Source of the DNA: Eubacterium sp.
Lineage (GTDB): Bacteria > Bacillota > Clostridia > Lachnospirales > Lachnospiraceae
Direction of reading: 5' to 3'
Length of the DNA: 64,000 nucleotides
Assembly (NCBI GenBank): GCA_017475235.1
Contig: JAFVGA010000006.1
Span: 271,091-335,090 of the forward strand
In this document: positions 26,518-36,366 of the stretch, piece after piece
Position numbering within the stretch: the stretch's first letter is position 1
Layout of the letters: every line of letters begins with the position of its first letter
Position numbers and translations under genes: made by a program
Notes under the pieces: model-generated
Told to the model about the DNA's origin: nothing
The model's input: the letters and a program-made list of their open reading frames with translations, nothing else
The model's database searches: none

Positions 26518-28014
26518 CTATAATCTTCCATAGATATCTGACATATATCTTAGATATCTCATGTGTTCTGGTGTGAACTCACCATCTTTCATTCTCCATC
26601 TCCAGTTCGTTCCCAAAGTCGATGGCACATTCATTCTGCCCTTCGAGTCAATCTTAAGAACATCCTGCATCTGGAAAACGACTAAGTTCGCCACACTCTT
26701 GTAAGCCTCTCTAAAAATGTTATCCACAATCTGCTCAACAGACATGTGCGAATCACCCATATACTCTCTAACATAATCAAGTTGCCACCACTGAAGATCA
26801 TTAAAGTAACCAACCAATGTGTCATTGTCATGAGTGCCGCCGTATACAACCATGTTCTCATTAAAGTTGTATGGCAAATGTGGATTCTTTCTGTCACCGT
26901 CAAAGGCAAATTCCAAAACCTTCATCGATGGATAACCAGACTTTGCAATAACCTTTTTAGCTTCTGGCATTTCTACGCCCAAGTCCTCGGCAATAATTTT
27001 CTTATCGCCAACAGCCTCGTTAATAGCCTTTATTAGTTTCATGCCAGGACCTTTTAGATATTTACCGTTTACGGCATTTCCATCTTCAGCAGGGATTGCG
27101 TAATACTTTACAAGTCCCAAGAAGTGATCGATACGAATAACATCGTACATCTTAGCCATAAAGTTCATTCTGTTTTTCCACCACTTGAAACCATCCTTCT
27201 CCATCTTAGCCCAATCGTAAAGTGGATTGCCCCACTTCTGACCAAACTCTGAAAAGATATCTGGTGGAACTCCTGAAACTACTTCTGCCACTAAATCTTT
27301 GTTTAGCTTAAACTGTTTTGGACTCTTCCAAACTTCAGCAGAATCCATAGCAACGTAAACTGGTATATCTCCAATGATTTCGATGCCCTTTTCGTTCGCA
27401 TATTCTTTTAATGCAAACCACTGCTCAAAGAATTTGAACTGAAGGAATTTATAGAAATCAATGTCCTTCTTTAACTTTTTCTTATACTTGGCAAGCGCCT
27501 CTTTCTTTCTAAACTTGATATCCTTTGGCCACTCTTCCCAAGACAAATGCTCAAAGTGAGTTTTGCACGCACGGTATAGCGCATAGTCTTCAAGCCAATC
27601 GTTTTCTTTTACAAATGTTTTGTACTCTTCACTTTTTGCATGATCACTATTAGCAAATGCTTCGCGAAGAACCTGATATCGATTTTCAAATAATAAACCG
27701 TAATCTACGTAGCCATCTTCTAGGCTCCACTTGAAGTCTTCGACGAAGTCTCTTGTGATCAGTCCTTCTTCTATTAGGAAATCAAAATCTATAAAGTATG
27801 GATTTCCTGCAAACGCAGAGAATGATTGATATGGGCTGTCACCAAAACTAGTAGGCCCTAGAGGTAATACTTGCCAGAACTTTTGTCCCGACGCCTCAAG
27901 ATGGTCTACGAATTCGTATGCCTTGCTTCCAAAAGTACCTATACCATATGGTGATGGCAAGCTACTGATTGGCATCAATATTCCTGCTGATCTTTTAAAT
28001 TCCTTTTGTGCCAT
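26518..28014 (-). CDS. malQ: 4-alpha-glucanotransferase (amylomaltase)
   Basis: A 498-residue GH77 enzyme of normal length: GILMPISSLPSPYGIGTFG at the start, 'GDIPVYVAMDSAEVW', 'IRIDHFLGL' (nucleophile Asp), 'IAEDLGVE' (acid/base Glu region) and 'GTHDNDT'. It rearranges maltodextrins, probably in glycogen or starch use. It is the second gene of the nine-gene unit and the only carbohydrate gene in it. Confidence 0.97.
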   Translation of the reverse strand: MAQKEFKRSAGILMPISSLPSPYGIGTFGSKAYEFVDHLEASGQKFWQVLPLGPTSFGDSPYQSFSAFAGNPYFIDFDFLIEEGLITRDFVEDFKWSLEDGYVDYGLLFENRYQVLREAFANSDHAKSEEYKTFVKENDWLEDYALYRACKTHFEHLSWEEWPKDIKFRKKEALAKYKKKLKKDIDFYKFLQFKFFEQWFALKEYANEKGIEIIGDIPVYVAMDSAEVWKSPKQFKLNKDLVAEVVSGVPPDIFSEFGQKWGNPLYDWAKMEKDGFKWWKNRMNFMAKMYDVIRIDHFLGLVKYYAIPAEDGNAVNGKYLKGPGMKLIKAINEAVGDKKIIAEDLGVEMPEAKKVIAKSGYPSMKVLEFAFDGDRKNPHLPYNFNENMVVYGGTHDNDTLVGYFNDLQWWQLDYVREYMGDSHMSVEQIVDNIFREAYKSVANLVVFQMQDVLKIDSKGRMNVPSTLGTNWRWRMKDGEFTPEHMRYLRYMSDIYGRL

Positions 28015-28026
28015 ATTGGTCCCTTC

Positions 28027-28950
28027 TTAGTTGTGTTCGTGTGTGAAGAGGTGATCTTCACAGTACTCTTTATTTCCGCTACATTTTGAGCAGAATCTAA
28101 ATGATAACTCTGGGTTATCTAAATCAGTACGTCCGCAAATTGCACATTTATGTCTAGCGCCGTTAGCATATGTGTTATGAGCTTGTGCCTGACTTACTTT
28201 TTGCTTGTACTGAACTTTTCTCTTTCTCTGTTTAAATGTTACTCCACTAATGCCCATCTTCTTTCTTGTGAAGAAGAAATATATTAGGAAGTTCATTAGC
28301 GAGAATAAGATCATTGCTAGAACTAGAATACCTGAGATGATTCCCTGGTTTCTAAATGTGCTGACAACATCTATTCCCATAAATACTACATATACCAATC
28401 CTAGCCATTTAATCTTGATAGGAATGATAAAGTATAGTAGCAATTCCTGGTTTGGATATGTGGCTGCAAACGCCAAGAAAATTGAAACGTTTATATAGTA
28501 AGTAGTTGTGTACATTGAGATTATTTGTCCCATAGCCACAGCTCTCTGTGCGCCTGTTACCGCTACACCTTGACTCATAATAGGAATGCCTGAGTAAAGC
28601 AAAATGAAATACAGTATAAAAGCACCTACTATTGTGAATAAGAAGCCTGAGAACAAATATACGTTATATCTGTATGAACCCCATGTCTTATCTAGCGTTC
28701 TTCCCAGTGAATAATATAGGAATAACATAATAATTGTGAATATTCCCAAAGATTCAGGCATAGTAATAACCCATGTTATTATTCTCCAAACCTGACCATG
28801 CATAATCTGGTATGGATTAAATGTTAACATTGCGTACAAATCTTTATTCAAAAAGTAAATCAAATAACCTAAAACATACCCACCAATAAGGTAAATTGTT
28901 AGGTTCTTGATAGCATATTTTCCAAATTTTTGCTCGAATTTTGAAGCCAT
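28027..28950 (-). CDS. Rhomboid-superfamily-like membrane protein with C-terminal zinc ribbon, probably not a protease (307 aa)
   Basis: About six membrane helices (18-225). 'GQVWRIITWVIT' and 'YSLGRTLDKTWGSYRYN' recall the L1 region of rhomboid/Derlin proteins. The GxSG serine motif is not seen; the corresponding stretch reads TGAQRAVAMG, and no partner His is evident. After a basic linker, CAICG..CSKC..C..H (about 265-307) should bind zinc. I infer a pseudo-rhomboid, perhaps handling membrane proteins. It is the first gene of the nine-gene unit, behind a strong promoter. Confidence 0.75.
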   Translation of the reverse strand: MASKFEQKFGKYAIKNLTIYLIGGYVLGYLIYFLNKDLYAMLTFNPYQIMHGQVWRIITWVITMPESLGIFTIIMLFLYYSLGRTLDKTWGSYRYNVYLFSGFLFTIVGAFILYFILLYSGIPIMSQGVAVTGAQRAVAMGQIISMYTTTYYINVSIFLAFAATYPNQELLLYFIIPIKIKWLGLVYVVFMGIDVVSTFRNQGIISGILVLAMILFSLMNFLIYFFFTRKKMGISGVTFKQRKRKVQYKQKVSQAQAHNTYANGARHKCAICGRTDLDNPELSFRFCSKCSGNKEYCEDHLFTHEHN

Positions 28951-28982
28951 TTATGTCCTCCTTATATAATAAGCCAATATAA

Positions 28983-29011
28983 AGTATATAGACTTAAAAA
29001 TGGTTTGTCAA
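28983..29011 (-). promoter_or_regulatory. Promoter of the nine-gene unit (pseudo-rhomboid to metH)
   Basis: Perfect TTGACA (29006-29011), 17-base spacer, TATACT (28983-28988), about 32 bases ahead of the ATG at 28950. No terminator is seen until metH, so it may drive about 9.3 kb. Confidence 0.88.
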
Positions 29012-29037
29012 ACGAACTTTTTACTATATTAATGTAG

Positions 29038-29066
29038 TTGAATTTTAGGGGGTTTTGTACTATAAT
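29038..29066 (+). promoter_or_regulatory. Promoter of the activase gene
   Basis: TTGAAT (29038-29043), 17-base spacer, TATAAT (29061-29066), 47 bases before the ATG at 29114. It is divergent from the promoter at 28983-29011, and the two -35 boxes are 26 bases apart. Confidence 0.88.
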
Positions 29067-29113
29067 TTTATCGTTTTAGACACAAAAAGAATTAGGTTTT
29101 AAGAGGGAAAAAT

Positions 29114-32100
29114 ATGAGCAATCAAAGCACTTACAGTTTAGGAATTGATATCGGTTCTACTACTGTAAAAATTGCAATTCTAGACGAACAAAACAATATA
29201 CTATTCTCTGACTATAAGAGACACTTTGCTAACATCCAGGAGACTTTGGCTGAGCTTTTGAAAGAGGCTAAAGATGAGTTGGGTGAAGTTAATCTTTCAC
29301 CAATGATCACTGGATCAGGTGGACTTGCTTTGTCAGAGCATTTGGACGTACCTTTTGTGCAAGAGGTTGTAGCTGTTTCTACTGCCCTAGAGGATTACGC
29401 ACCTCAAACTGACGTAGCTATCGAGCTAGGTGGTGAGGATGCTAAGATAATCTACTTCACAAACGGTGTTGAACAGAGAATGAATGGTATCTGTGCCGGT
29501 GGTACAGGTTCTTTTATTGACCAGATGGCATCTTTGCTTCAGACGGATGCATCAGGTCTTAACGATTATGCAAAAGATTACAAATCAATATATGCTATCG
29601 CAGCTAGATGTGGAGTGTTTGCCAAAACTGACATTCAGCCACTAATCAACGAGGGAGCTACTAAGGAAGACTTGGCCGCTTCTATTTTCCAAGCTGTGGT
29701 TAATCAGACTATTTCAGGTTTGGCTTGTGGAAAGCCTATTAGAGGAACTGTTGCGTTCCTTGGCGGTCCACTTCACTTCCTACCTGAACTTAAGAATGCG
29801 TTTATTAGAACGCTTAACTTAGACGATGAACATATTGTGGCTCCGGAGCACTCACACTTGTTTGCTGCTACTGGTGCTGCTATGAATCATAAAGAAGATG
29901 TTTCAGTAGGAATCGGAGAATTGTATAAACAATTGTCTGAAGGAATCCAGATGTCTATGGAAATCAAGCGTATGGATCCTTTATTTGACTCTAAAGAACA
30001 GTATGAAGAGTTCAAGGCTCGTCACGACAAAGCAAATGTTAAGAAGGGCGACTTAGCTTCATACAAAGGCAAATGCTTCTTAGGAATTGACTCTGGTTCT
30101 ACCACTACAAAAGCCGCTGTCGTGGCAGAGGATGGTACACTTCTCTACTCATTCTATTCAAGTAATGAAGGTAACCCTCTTCAAACTATTATTAACGCAA
30201 TAAAAGATATTTACAAACAGTTGCCAGAAGGTGCTGAAATTGTTCGCAGTTGCTCAACAGGTTACGGTGAAGCTTTGATTAAGGCTGCTCTTCTTCTTGA
30301 TGAGGGAGAAGTTGAAACTGTAGCTCATTACTATGCAGCTGCATTCTTTGAGCCGGACGTTGACTGTATCTTAGATATTGGTGGACAGGATATGAAGTGC
30401 ATCAAGATCAAGAATAAGACAATCGACTCAGTTCAGCTTAATGAGGCTTGTTCTTCTGGTTGTGGTTCATTTATTGAGACTTTTGCGAACTCTCTAAGTT
30501 ATTCCGTAGAAGACTTCGCCAAAGAAGCATTGTTTGCTCCAAACCCAACCGACCTTGGAACAAGATGTACAGTATTTATGAACTCAAATGTTAAGCAGGC
30601 ACAGAAAGAAGGTGCTACTGTCGCTGATATTTCTTCTGGTCTTGCTTACTCAGTTATAAAGAATGCTTTGTATAAGGTTATTAAGATTGCAGATGCATCA
30701 GACCTTGGAGAAAAAATTGTTGTTCAAGGTGGTACATTCTACAACGATGCTGTTCTTAGAAGTTTTGAAAAAATTTCTGAAACAGAGGCAATCAGACCTG
30801 ACATTGCCGGTATAATGGGTGCCTTTGGCGCAGCCTTGATTGCTAGAGAAAGATATGACGGTCAGGAAACTACTATGCTTTCTATTGATCAGATTAATGA
30901 ATTCTCTTACAAGACTTCGATGACTAGATGTAAAGGTTGTACAAACTCATGTCTTTTGACAATTAACATGTTCTCTGACGGACGTAAGTTTATCAGTGGT
31001 AACCGTTGCGAGAAAGGTGTGGGCGGTGTCAAAAATAAGGAACAGATTCCAAACTTATTTGAGTATAAGTTCCACAGAATGTTTGACTACGAACCTCTAG
31101 ATGAGAACGAAGCCCCACGTGGTGTAGTTGGAATTCCTAGAGTTTTGAATATGTATGAGAACTTCCCATTCTGGGCAGTCTTCTTCAAAGAACTCGGATT
31201 TAGCGTTAAGCTTTCTCCTGAGTCTTCACACAAGATTTACGAGTTGGGTATTGAATCAATCCCTAGTGAATCTGAGTGTTATCCAGCAAAACTTACTCAC
31301 GGACATATTAAGTGGTTACTTGATGAGGGTTGTAAGTTCATCTTCTACCCTTGTATTCCATACGAGCGTGATGAGACACCAGATGCTAACAACCACTACA
31401 ACTGTCCAATGGTTACATCTTATGCTGAGAACATTAAGAATAACGTAGAGGAATTAGAAGATCCTGAAATCAACTTCCTAAACGCATTTATGGCTTTCTC
31501 TAATCAGGAAGTTTTATCAGAGCGTTTGGTTGATATCTTCACAACAGACTTTGGTATTGATGCTGATGAAATCAAAAAAGCTTGTGAAAAAGGTTGGGCT
31601 GAACTAATTGACTCTAGACAAGATATGATGCGTAAAGGTGAGGAAACTTTACGTTATATCGAGAAGAATAATCTTCACGGTATTGTTTTGGCTGGTCGTC
31701 CATATCACGTGGACCCAGAAATTAACCATGGTATTCCAGAGATGATTAATTCATATGGTCTTGCGGTATTAACTGAGGACTCAGTTGCTCACTTAGGCGA
31801 AGTTGAGAGGCCTCTTATCGTATCAGACCAGTGGATGTATCACTCAAGATTATATAAAGCTGCGGACGTAGTTAAGAAGCGCGAAGATTTAGATTTGATT
31901 CAGCTCTTCTCATTCGGCTGCGGTTTGGATGCGGTTACTACTGACTGTGTAAGTGATATTCTTACAGGTTCAGATAAAGTTTATACAGTACTTAAGATTG
32001 ACGAGGTAAACAACCTTGGAGCAGCAAGAATTCGTGTTAGATCACTTCTTGCAGCAATTCGTGAACGTAGTGAACTCAACTACCAGAGATTTATCAAGTC

Positions 32101-33352
32101 TTCTGCTATCGAGAAGGTTGAGTTTACTAAGGAAATGTTTGACGACAAATACACTATCCTTTGTCCTCAGATGAGTCCTATCCACTTCGGTATGCTAGAG
32201 GCTGCCATCAACTCTTGTGGTTTTAACTTGGAAGTTTTGGACAGCGGACGTTCATGTATTGACGTAGGACTTAAGTATGTAAACAACGATGCATGTTATC
32301 CATCACTTATCGTCGTTGGACAGATGATGGAAGCTTTGCAATCAGGTAAATATGATTTAGATAAAACTGCTCTTATCATCACTCAGACTGGTGGTGGATG
32401 TAGAGCTACAAACTACATTGGATTTATAAGACGTGCCCTAGAAAAGGCAGGTATGGAACAAGTTCCTGTTATTTCACTTAACCTTCAAGGTATTGAGAAA
32501 AACAGCGGTTTCAAACTAACTCCTAAGTTTGGTGTTAAATGTCTTCAAGCTTGTCTATACGGTGACTTATTTATGCGTGTAGTTTATAGAACTAGACCTT
32601 ACGAGGTAAATGAAGGCGAGACAAATGCTCTTCATAAGAAGTGGGAAGAAAAAATAATCAAAGAACTATCAGACAACAAGTTTGGTATTCGTCGCTTTAA
32701 GAAGAATATGAAGAAGATTGTTGAAGAGTTCGACGCCATTCCAACAAAGGACATCAAGAAACCTAGAGTTGGTATCGTTGGTGAAATTTTGGTTAAGTTC
32801 TCTCCTACTGCTAACAACGACTTAGTTAATCTGCTTGAGGAAGAAGGCGCCGAAGCTGTTATGCCAGACTTGATCGACTTCTTCTTGTATGGATTTAGAA
32901 ACGCTAAATATAAATTCGAAAAACTTGGATTTAACAAGAAAGGCGTACTTATCAACAACTTAGCTATTAAGGCAGTTGAGTGGATGCGTGGTTCTGCCAA
33001 GAAAGCTCTTATCAAGAGTAAGCACTTCACTCCTACTTCTGATATTTGGGAGATGAGTAAGATGGCTCAAGAGATTGTATCCGTTGGTAACCAGACCGGC
33101 GAAGGTTGGTTCCTAACCGGTGAGATGCTTCACTTGATTCACGACGGGGTTCCAAACATTGTTTGTACACAGCCATTCGCATGTCTACCTAACCACGTAG
33201 TTGGTAAGGGTGTTATCAAGAGACTACGTGCATTAAATCCAGATGCAAATATCGTGGCAGTCGATTACGACCCAGGTGCATCGGAGGTTAACCAATTGAA
33301 TCGAATTAAGCTAATGTTGGCTACTGCTAACAAAAGATTAAATGATAAATAA
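29114..33352 (+). CDS. Giant acyl-CoA dehydratase activase-type protein (1412 aa)
   Basis: Two ASKHA (BadF/HgdC-type) ATPase domains lie in tandem: [11 protein letters not shown] at residues 9-19 and [11 protein letters not shown] near 323-333. Both keep the Cys-containing loops ([25 protein letters not shown] near 443) that hold a [4Fe-4S] cluster in HgdC. A CxxCx3C motif (RCKGCTNSC, near 603) follows, then a DUF2229 domain (about 670-870) and an HgdB-like C-terminal half. HgdC injects electrons into 2-hydroxyacyl-CoA dehydratases by ATP-driven reduction; these large fused forms are common in anaerobes with unknown substrate. GAGGG precedes the ATG. It is monocistronic and strictly anaerobic in outlook. 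Confidence 0.9.
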   Translation: MSNQSTYSLGIDIGSTTVKIAILDEQNNILFSDYKRHFANIQETLAELLKEAKDELGEVNLSPMITGSGGLALSEHLDVPFVQEVVAVSTALEDYAPQTDVAIELGGEDAKIIYFTNGVEQRMNGICAGGTGSFIDQMASLLQTDASGLNDYAKDYKSIYAIAARCGVFAKTDIQPLINEGATKEDLAASIFQAVVNQTISGLACGKPIRGTVAFLGGPLHFLPELKNAFIRTLNLDDEHIVAPEHSHLFAATGAAMNHKEDVSVGIGELYKQLSEGIQMSMEIKRMDPLFDSKEQYEEFKARHDKANVKKGDLASYKGKCFLGIDSGSTTTKAAVVAEDGTLLYSFYSSNEGNPLQTIINAIKDIYKQLPEGAEIVRSCSTGYGEALIKAALLLDEGEVETVAHYYAAAFFEPDVDCILDIGGQDMKCIKIKNKTIDSVQLNEACSSGCGSFIETFANSLSYSVEDFAKEALFAPNPTDLGTRCTVFMNSNVKQAQKEGATVADISSGLAYSVIKNALYKVIKIADASDLGEKIVVQGGTFYNDAVLRSFEKISETEAIRPDIAGIMGAFGAALIARERYDGQETTMLSIDQINEFSYKTSMTRCKGCTNSCLLTINMFSDGRKFISGNRCEKGVGGVKNKEQIPNLFEYKFHRMFDYEPLDENEAPRGVVGIPRVLNMYENFPFWAVFFKELGFSVKLSPESSHKIYELGIESIPSESECYPAKLTHGHIKWLLDEGCKFIFYPCIPYERDETPDANNHYNCPMVTSYAENIKNNVEELEDPEINFLNAFMAFSNQEVLSERLVDIFTTDFGIDADEIKKACEKGWAELIDSRQDMMRKGEETLRYIEKNNLHGIVLAGRPYHVDPEINHGIPEMINSYGLAVLTEDSVAHLGEVERPLIVSDQWMYHSRLYKAADVVKKREDLDLIQLFSFGCGLDAVTTDCVSDILTGSDKVYTVLKIDEVNNLGAARIRVRSLLAAIRERSELNYQRFIKSSAIEKVEFTKEMFDDKYTILCPQMSPIHFGMLEAAINSCGFNLEVLDSGRSCIDVGLKYVNNDACYPSLIVVGQMMEALQSGKYDLDKTALIITQTGGGCRATNYIGFIRRALEKAGMEQVPVISLNLQGIEKNSGFKLTPKFGVKCLQACLYGDLFMRVVYRTRPYEVNEGETNALHKKWEEKIIKELSDNKFGIRRFKKNMKKIVEEFDAIPTKDIKKPRVGIVGEILVKFSPTANNDLVNLLEEEGAEAVMPDLIDFFLYGFRNAKYKFEKLGFNKKGVLINNLAIKAVEWMRGSAKKALIKSKHFTPTSDIWEMSKMAQEIVSVGNQTGEGWFLTGEMLHLIHDGVPNIVCTQPFACLPNHVVGKGVIKRLRALNPDANIVAVDYDPGASEVNQLNRIKLMLATANKRLNDK

Positions 33353-33353
33353 T

Positions 33354-33382
33354 AAAAAGACCTTGCATTGCAAGGTCTTTTT
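33354..33382. terminator. Bidirectional terminator between activase gene and ung
   Basis: AAAAAGACCTTGC (33354-33366) pairs with GCAAGGTCTTTTT (33370-33382) around a three-base loop. It gives U-runs on both strands and reaches the ung stop codon. Confidence 0.93.
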
Positions 33383-34056
33383 TATATGTTCTCTATCTGC
33401 CAGTCAATAGGCTCAATTCCGTTTGCTTCTAAGAACTCGTTACACTTACTAAAATGTTTACATCCAAAGAATCCTCTATATGCTGATAATGGGCTTGGAT
33501 GTGGAGCTTCTAGTACTAAGTGTTTTGGATTATCTAGCATAGCTTTTTTCTTTCTAGCTGGCGCTCCCCAAAGAAAGATTACAATTGGTCTATCTTGTTT
33601 ATTTATTTCTCTAATAACTGCGTCTGTAAATTGCTCCCAACCTTTACCTTGGTGTGAGTTTGCTTGATGAGCACGAACTGTTAATACTGCATTTAAAAGC
33701 ATTACTCCCTGATCTGCCCACTTCTTTAAATATCCATTGTTTGGAATATAGCATCCCAAATCGTCATTCAGTTCTTTGTATATGTTTTGAAGTGATGGCG
33801 GTATATCATTTCCTGGCAAAACCGAGAATGATAGCCCATGTGCCTGATGTTCGTTGTGATATGGATCTTGTCCAATCAATAGCACTTTCACTTCGCTTAG
33901 TGGCGTACAATGGAAAGCATTAAAAATATCATCTGCCGGAGGATAAATAGTTTGTGAACTATATTCATCTTTAACAAACTTAAATAAATCTCTATAATAT
34001 TCTTTTCCAAATTCAGGCTTTAGGGCTTGCTCCCAATCGCCAGTTAATGCTGCCAT
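33382..34056 (-). CDS. ung: Uracil-DNA glycosylase, family 1
   Basis: A 224-residue protein of normal length with GQDPYH (catalytic Asp64), 'GLSFSV', 'LLNAVLTVRAH' and the leucine-loop motif HPSPLSAYRG (His186). It removes uracil from DNA. It is the last gene of the RR-HK-hisH-hisF-dagK-ung unit; AGGAG precedes the ATG. Confidence 0.98.
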   Translation of the reverse strand: MAALTGDWEQALKPEFGKEYYRDLFKFVKDEYSSQTIYPPADDIFNAFHCTPLSEVKVLLIGQDPYHNEHQAHGLSFSVLPGNDIPPSLQNIYKELNDDLGCYIPNNGYLKKWADQGVMLLNAVLTVRAHQANSHQGKGWEQFTDAVIREINKQDRPIVIFLWGAPARKKKAMLDNPKHLVLEAPHPSPLSAYRGFFGCKHFSKCNEFLEANGIEPIDWQIENI

Positions 34057-34064
34057 GTCTTCTC

Positions 34065-34937
34065 CTATTTCAAAATGTCATATATAAACTTTTTATCATT
34101 GAATATTCTAATCGCTGCCTTGTGAATCTTTAAATCAAAACTAGTTCCACGCATCAATTCACCATCCACATTGAACGATAACTTTTCATCTGACTCTACG
34201 TGAATTTCACTTTCTTGATATCTTTTTATTGCAGAAAATTTCTCATGCTTTCCTCTCGCCAATGATGCAAGCATTGGAAGGATTTTAATCTTTGGCATTT
34301 TCTTTACCAAGTAAATATCAAATAATCCATCGTCCAAAAGCGCGTGTGGTGCAATTTTATATCCACTTCCATAGTACTGAGCATTACAAATAGCTAGAAT
34401 AGTTATCTCACCTTCTGCCTCATTCTCACCCATACGGATTTTCACTTTCTTTGGCAAGTACTTAAAGTATGTGTAAACAAAACTCGCATTAAACCTTTGA
34501 CTTGTTGGAATCCACTTCTTTTCCCTTGTTATAGAAACGTTGTCAGCCACGTCCGCGTCCAATCCCACACAAGCGACATTTAAAAAATATCTGTTATTGA
34601 TTGAACCAATATCAATTGAATGGATGCCATCGTCGAAGTTCTTGAGAGTTCGAGCAAAGTCATTTCCGCTACCAGCAGGAATCACTCCGAGAATCTTATT
34701 TTCACTTCCAACAATTCCATTTAGTGTGTCGTTTAGATTGCCATCTCCACCAACAGAAAAGATTACACTCTCTTCGTCTGGGAATTCAGCTGCAATTCTT
34801 TTTGCATCGCTTGGTCTCTTTGTATATGTAATGTCATAGTTAATTTTACGCTTAAAACAAGCCTCTCTTATTTTTGCTTCCAAGAGAGACTTGTTATCTT
34901 TTCCACTTTTTCCGTTAATAATAAAATGATACTTCAT
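34065..34937 (-). CDS. Diacylglycerol/lipid kinase family protein (290 aa)
   Basis: The DAGK catalytic motif VGGDGNLNDTLNG (about 62-74) and PAGSGNDFAR (about 87-96) are intact; residues 130-290 form the C-terminal beta domain of the DgkB/YegS/BmrU family. It likely phosphorylates diacylglycerol or a similar lipid at the inner membrane face. It overlaps hisF by one base (TAATG). Confidence 0.92.
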   Translation of the reverse strand: MKYHFIINGKSGKDNKSLLEAKIREACFKRKINYDITYTKRPSDAKRIAAEFPDEESVIFSVGGDGNLNDTLNGIVGSENKILGVIPAGSGNDFARTLKNFDDGIHSIDIGSINNRYFLNVACVGLDADVADNVSITREKKWIPTSQRFNASFVYTYFKYLPKKVKIRMGENEAEGEITILAICNAQYYGSGYKIAPHALLDDGLFDIYLVKKMPKIKILPMLASLARGKHEKFSAIKRYQESEIHVESDEKLSFNVDGELMRGTSFDLKIHKAAIRIFNDKKFIYDILK

Positions 34938-35743
34938 TATTCTTCCATGGTAGATCTCAAATAATCTTGAACGTTGCTATCAACAATACGTACTGGAACA
35001 CCTTTGCTATTCAAATATTCCTTAACGTCTGAAATCTCTAATTCTTTAAAGTGGAATAGTGACGCTGCAAGTGCTGCATCCGCTCCACCTGTAGTTAATG
35101 CATCGTAGAAGTGTTCTTTTGATCCTGCACCACCTGATGCAATAACTGGAATGCTTACTGCTTCTGAGATAGCGCGAGTAAGTTCAATATCATATCCGTC
35201 TTTAACACCGTCGCAGTCCATACTTGTTAGAAGAATTTCGCCTGCGCCTAAGTCTTCGGCACGGACAGCCCATTCAACTGCATCAATTCCAGTATCTACT
35301 CTTCCACCGTATTTATAAATATTCCAGCTTTCGCCGTCCTCGTTTTTCTTTGCATCAATTGCAACAACAACGCATTGGCTTCCAAACTTTTTAGCTGCTT
35401 CACTAATCAAATCTGGGTTTTCAATTGCAGCTGAATTGATTGAAACTTTATCAGCACCGTTTCGAAGGATTTCCCTAAAGTCATCCACGGTTCTAATTCC
35501 ACCACCAACAGTGAACGGAATGAAAACCTGCTCCGCAACACGGCGAACCAAATCAACGACAGTGTTTCGCTGATCTGATGATGCTGTGATATCTAGAAAC
35601 ACCAACTCATCTGCGCCGGCAGCATTGTAAACCTTTGCCACCTCCACTGGATCACCAGCGTCTCTGAGGTCGACAAAGTTTGTGCCTTTTACCACTCTGT
35701 TATTGTCGATATCCAAACATGGGATAATTCTTTTTGTAAACAT
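34937..35743 (-). CDS. hisF: Imidazole glycerol phosphate synthase cyclase subunit HisF
   Basis: A 268-residue half-barrel-duplicated TIM barrel starting [11 protein letters not shown], with catalytic Asp11 and Asp130 (VVVAIDAKK), '[12 protein letters not shown]' and '[13 protein letters not shown]'. With HisH it forms IGP and AICAR from PRFAR and glutamine. No other his gene lies in the window; hisH is nine bases upstream. Confidence 0.97.
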   Translation of the reverse strand: MFTKRIIPCLDIDNNRVVKGTNFVDLRDAGDPVEVAKVYNAAGADELVFLDITASSDQRNTVVDLVRRVAEQVFIPFTVGGGIRTVDDFREILRNGADKVSINSAAIENPDLISEAAKKFGSQCVVVAIDAKKNEDGESWNIYKYGGRVDTGIDAVEWAVRAEDLGAGEILLTSMDCDGVKDGYDIELTRAISEAVSIPVIASGGAGSKEHFYDALTTGGADAALAASLFHFKELEISDVKEYLNSKGVPVRIVDSNVQDYLRSTMEE

Positions 35744-35751
35744 TGTTTCTC

Positions 35752-36357
35752 CTAATCTATTTCAACAAAGTTCTTTAGTATCTGAATTCCTACATCGCCA
35801 CTCTTCTCTGGGTGGAACTGACAAGCAAATATGTTGTCCTGTTCAATAGATGTATGCATCTGTGTAATGTAATCTGTAGATGCTGTCACCACCGCATCGT
35901 CTTTAGCGTGAGCATAATATGAGTGAACGAAATAAACATAAGGGTTTTCCATTCCCTTAAATAATCTTCCATCATTTGATAACTCTAGCGAGTTCCAACC
36001 AATATGTGGAATCTTAAAACCAACTTGATCTGGGATGTGCAAAACTTCGCCTTGCACGATACCAAGACCTGTCTTTCCTGGTGACTCCTCACTCTCCTCG
36101 AAAAGAAGCTGAAGTCCAAGACAAATCGCAAGCATTGGTTTCTTGCTCTCCACTACATCATAAATAGTGTTCACTAGTTTATATTCTTTTAACTTATCCA
36201 TAGCATCACCAAAAGCTCCCACGCCTGGAAGCACAACTTTATCAGCGGCCAAGATTTCATTAGGATCTCTTGTAACCACTATATCCTGCCCAATAAACTT
36301 AAAGGCATTCTCAACACTATGAATGTTTCCTGCATCATAATCAATTATTGCTATCAT
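35752..36357 (-). CDS. hisH: Imidazole glycerol phosphate synthase glutaminase subunit HisH
   Basis: A class I glutamine amidotransferase of 201 residues with the intact triad: Cys79 (AICLGLQLL), His182 and Glu184 (CQFHPEKSG). '[13 protein letters not shown]' at the N-terminus is typical of HisH. It supplies ammonia to HisF. It lies ten bases after the histidine kinase gene, an unusual neighbour for a his gene pair. Confidence 0.97.
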   Translation of the reverse strand: MIAIIDYDAGNIHSVENAFKFIGQDIVVTRDPNEILAADKVVLPGVGAFGDAMDKLKEYKLVNTIYDVVESKKPMLAICLGLQLLFEESEESPGKTGLGIVQGEVLHIPDQVGFKIPHIGWNSLELSNDGRLFKGMENPYVYFVHSYYAHAKDDAVVTASTDYITQMHTSIEQDNIFACQFHPEKSGDVGIQILKNFVEID

Positions 36358-36366
36358 AATTTTCCT

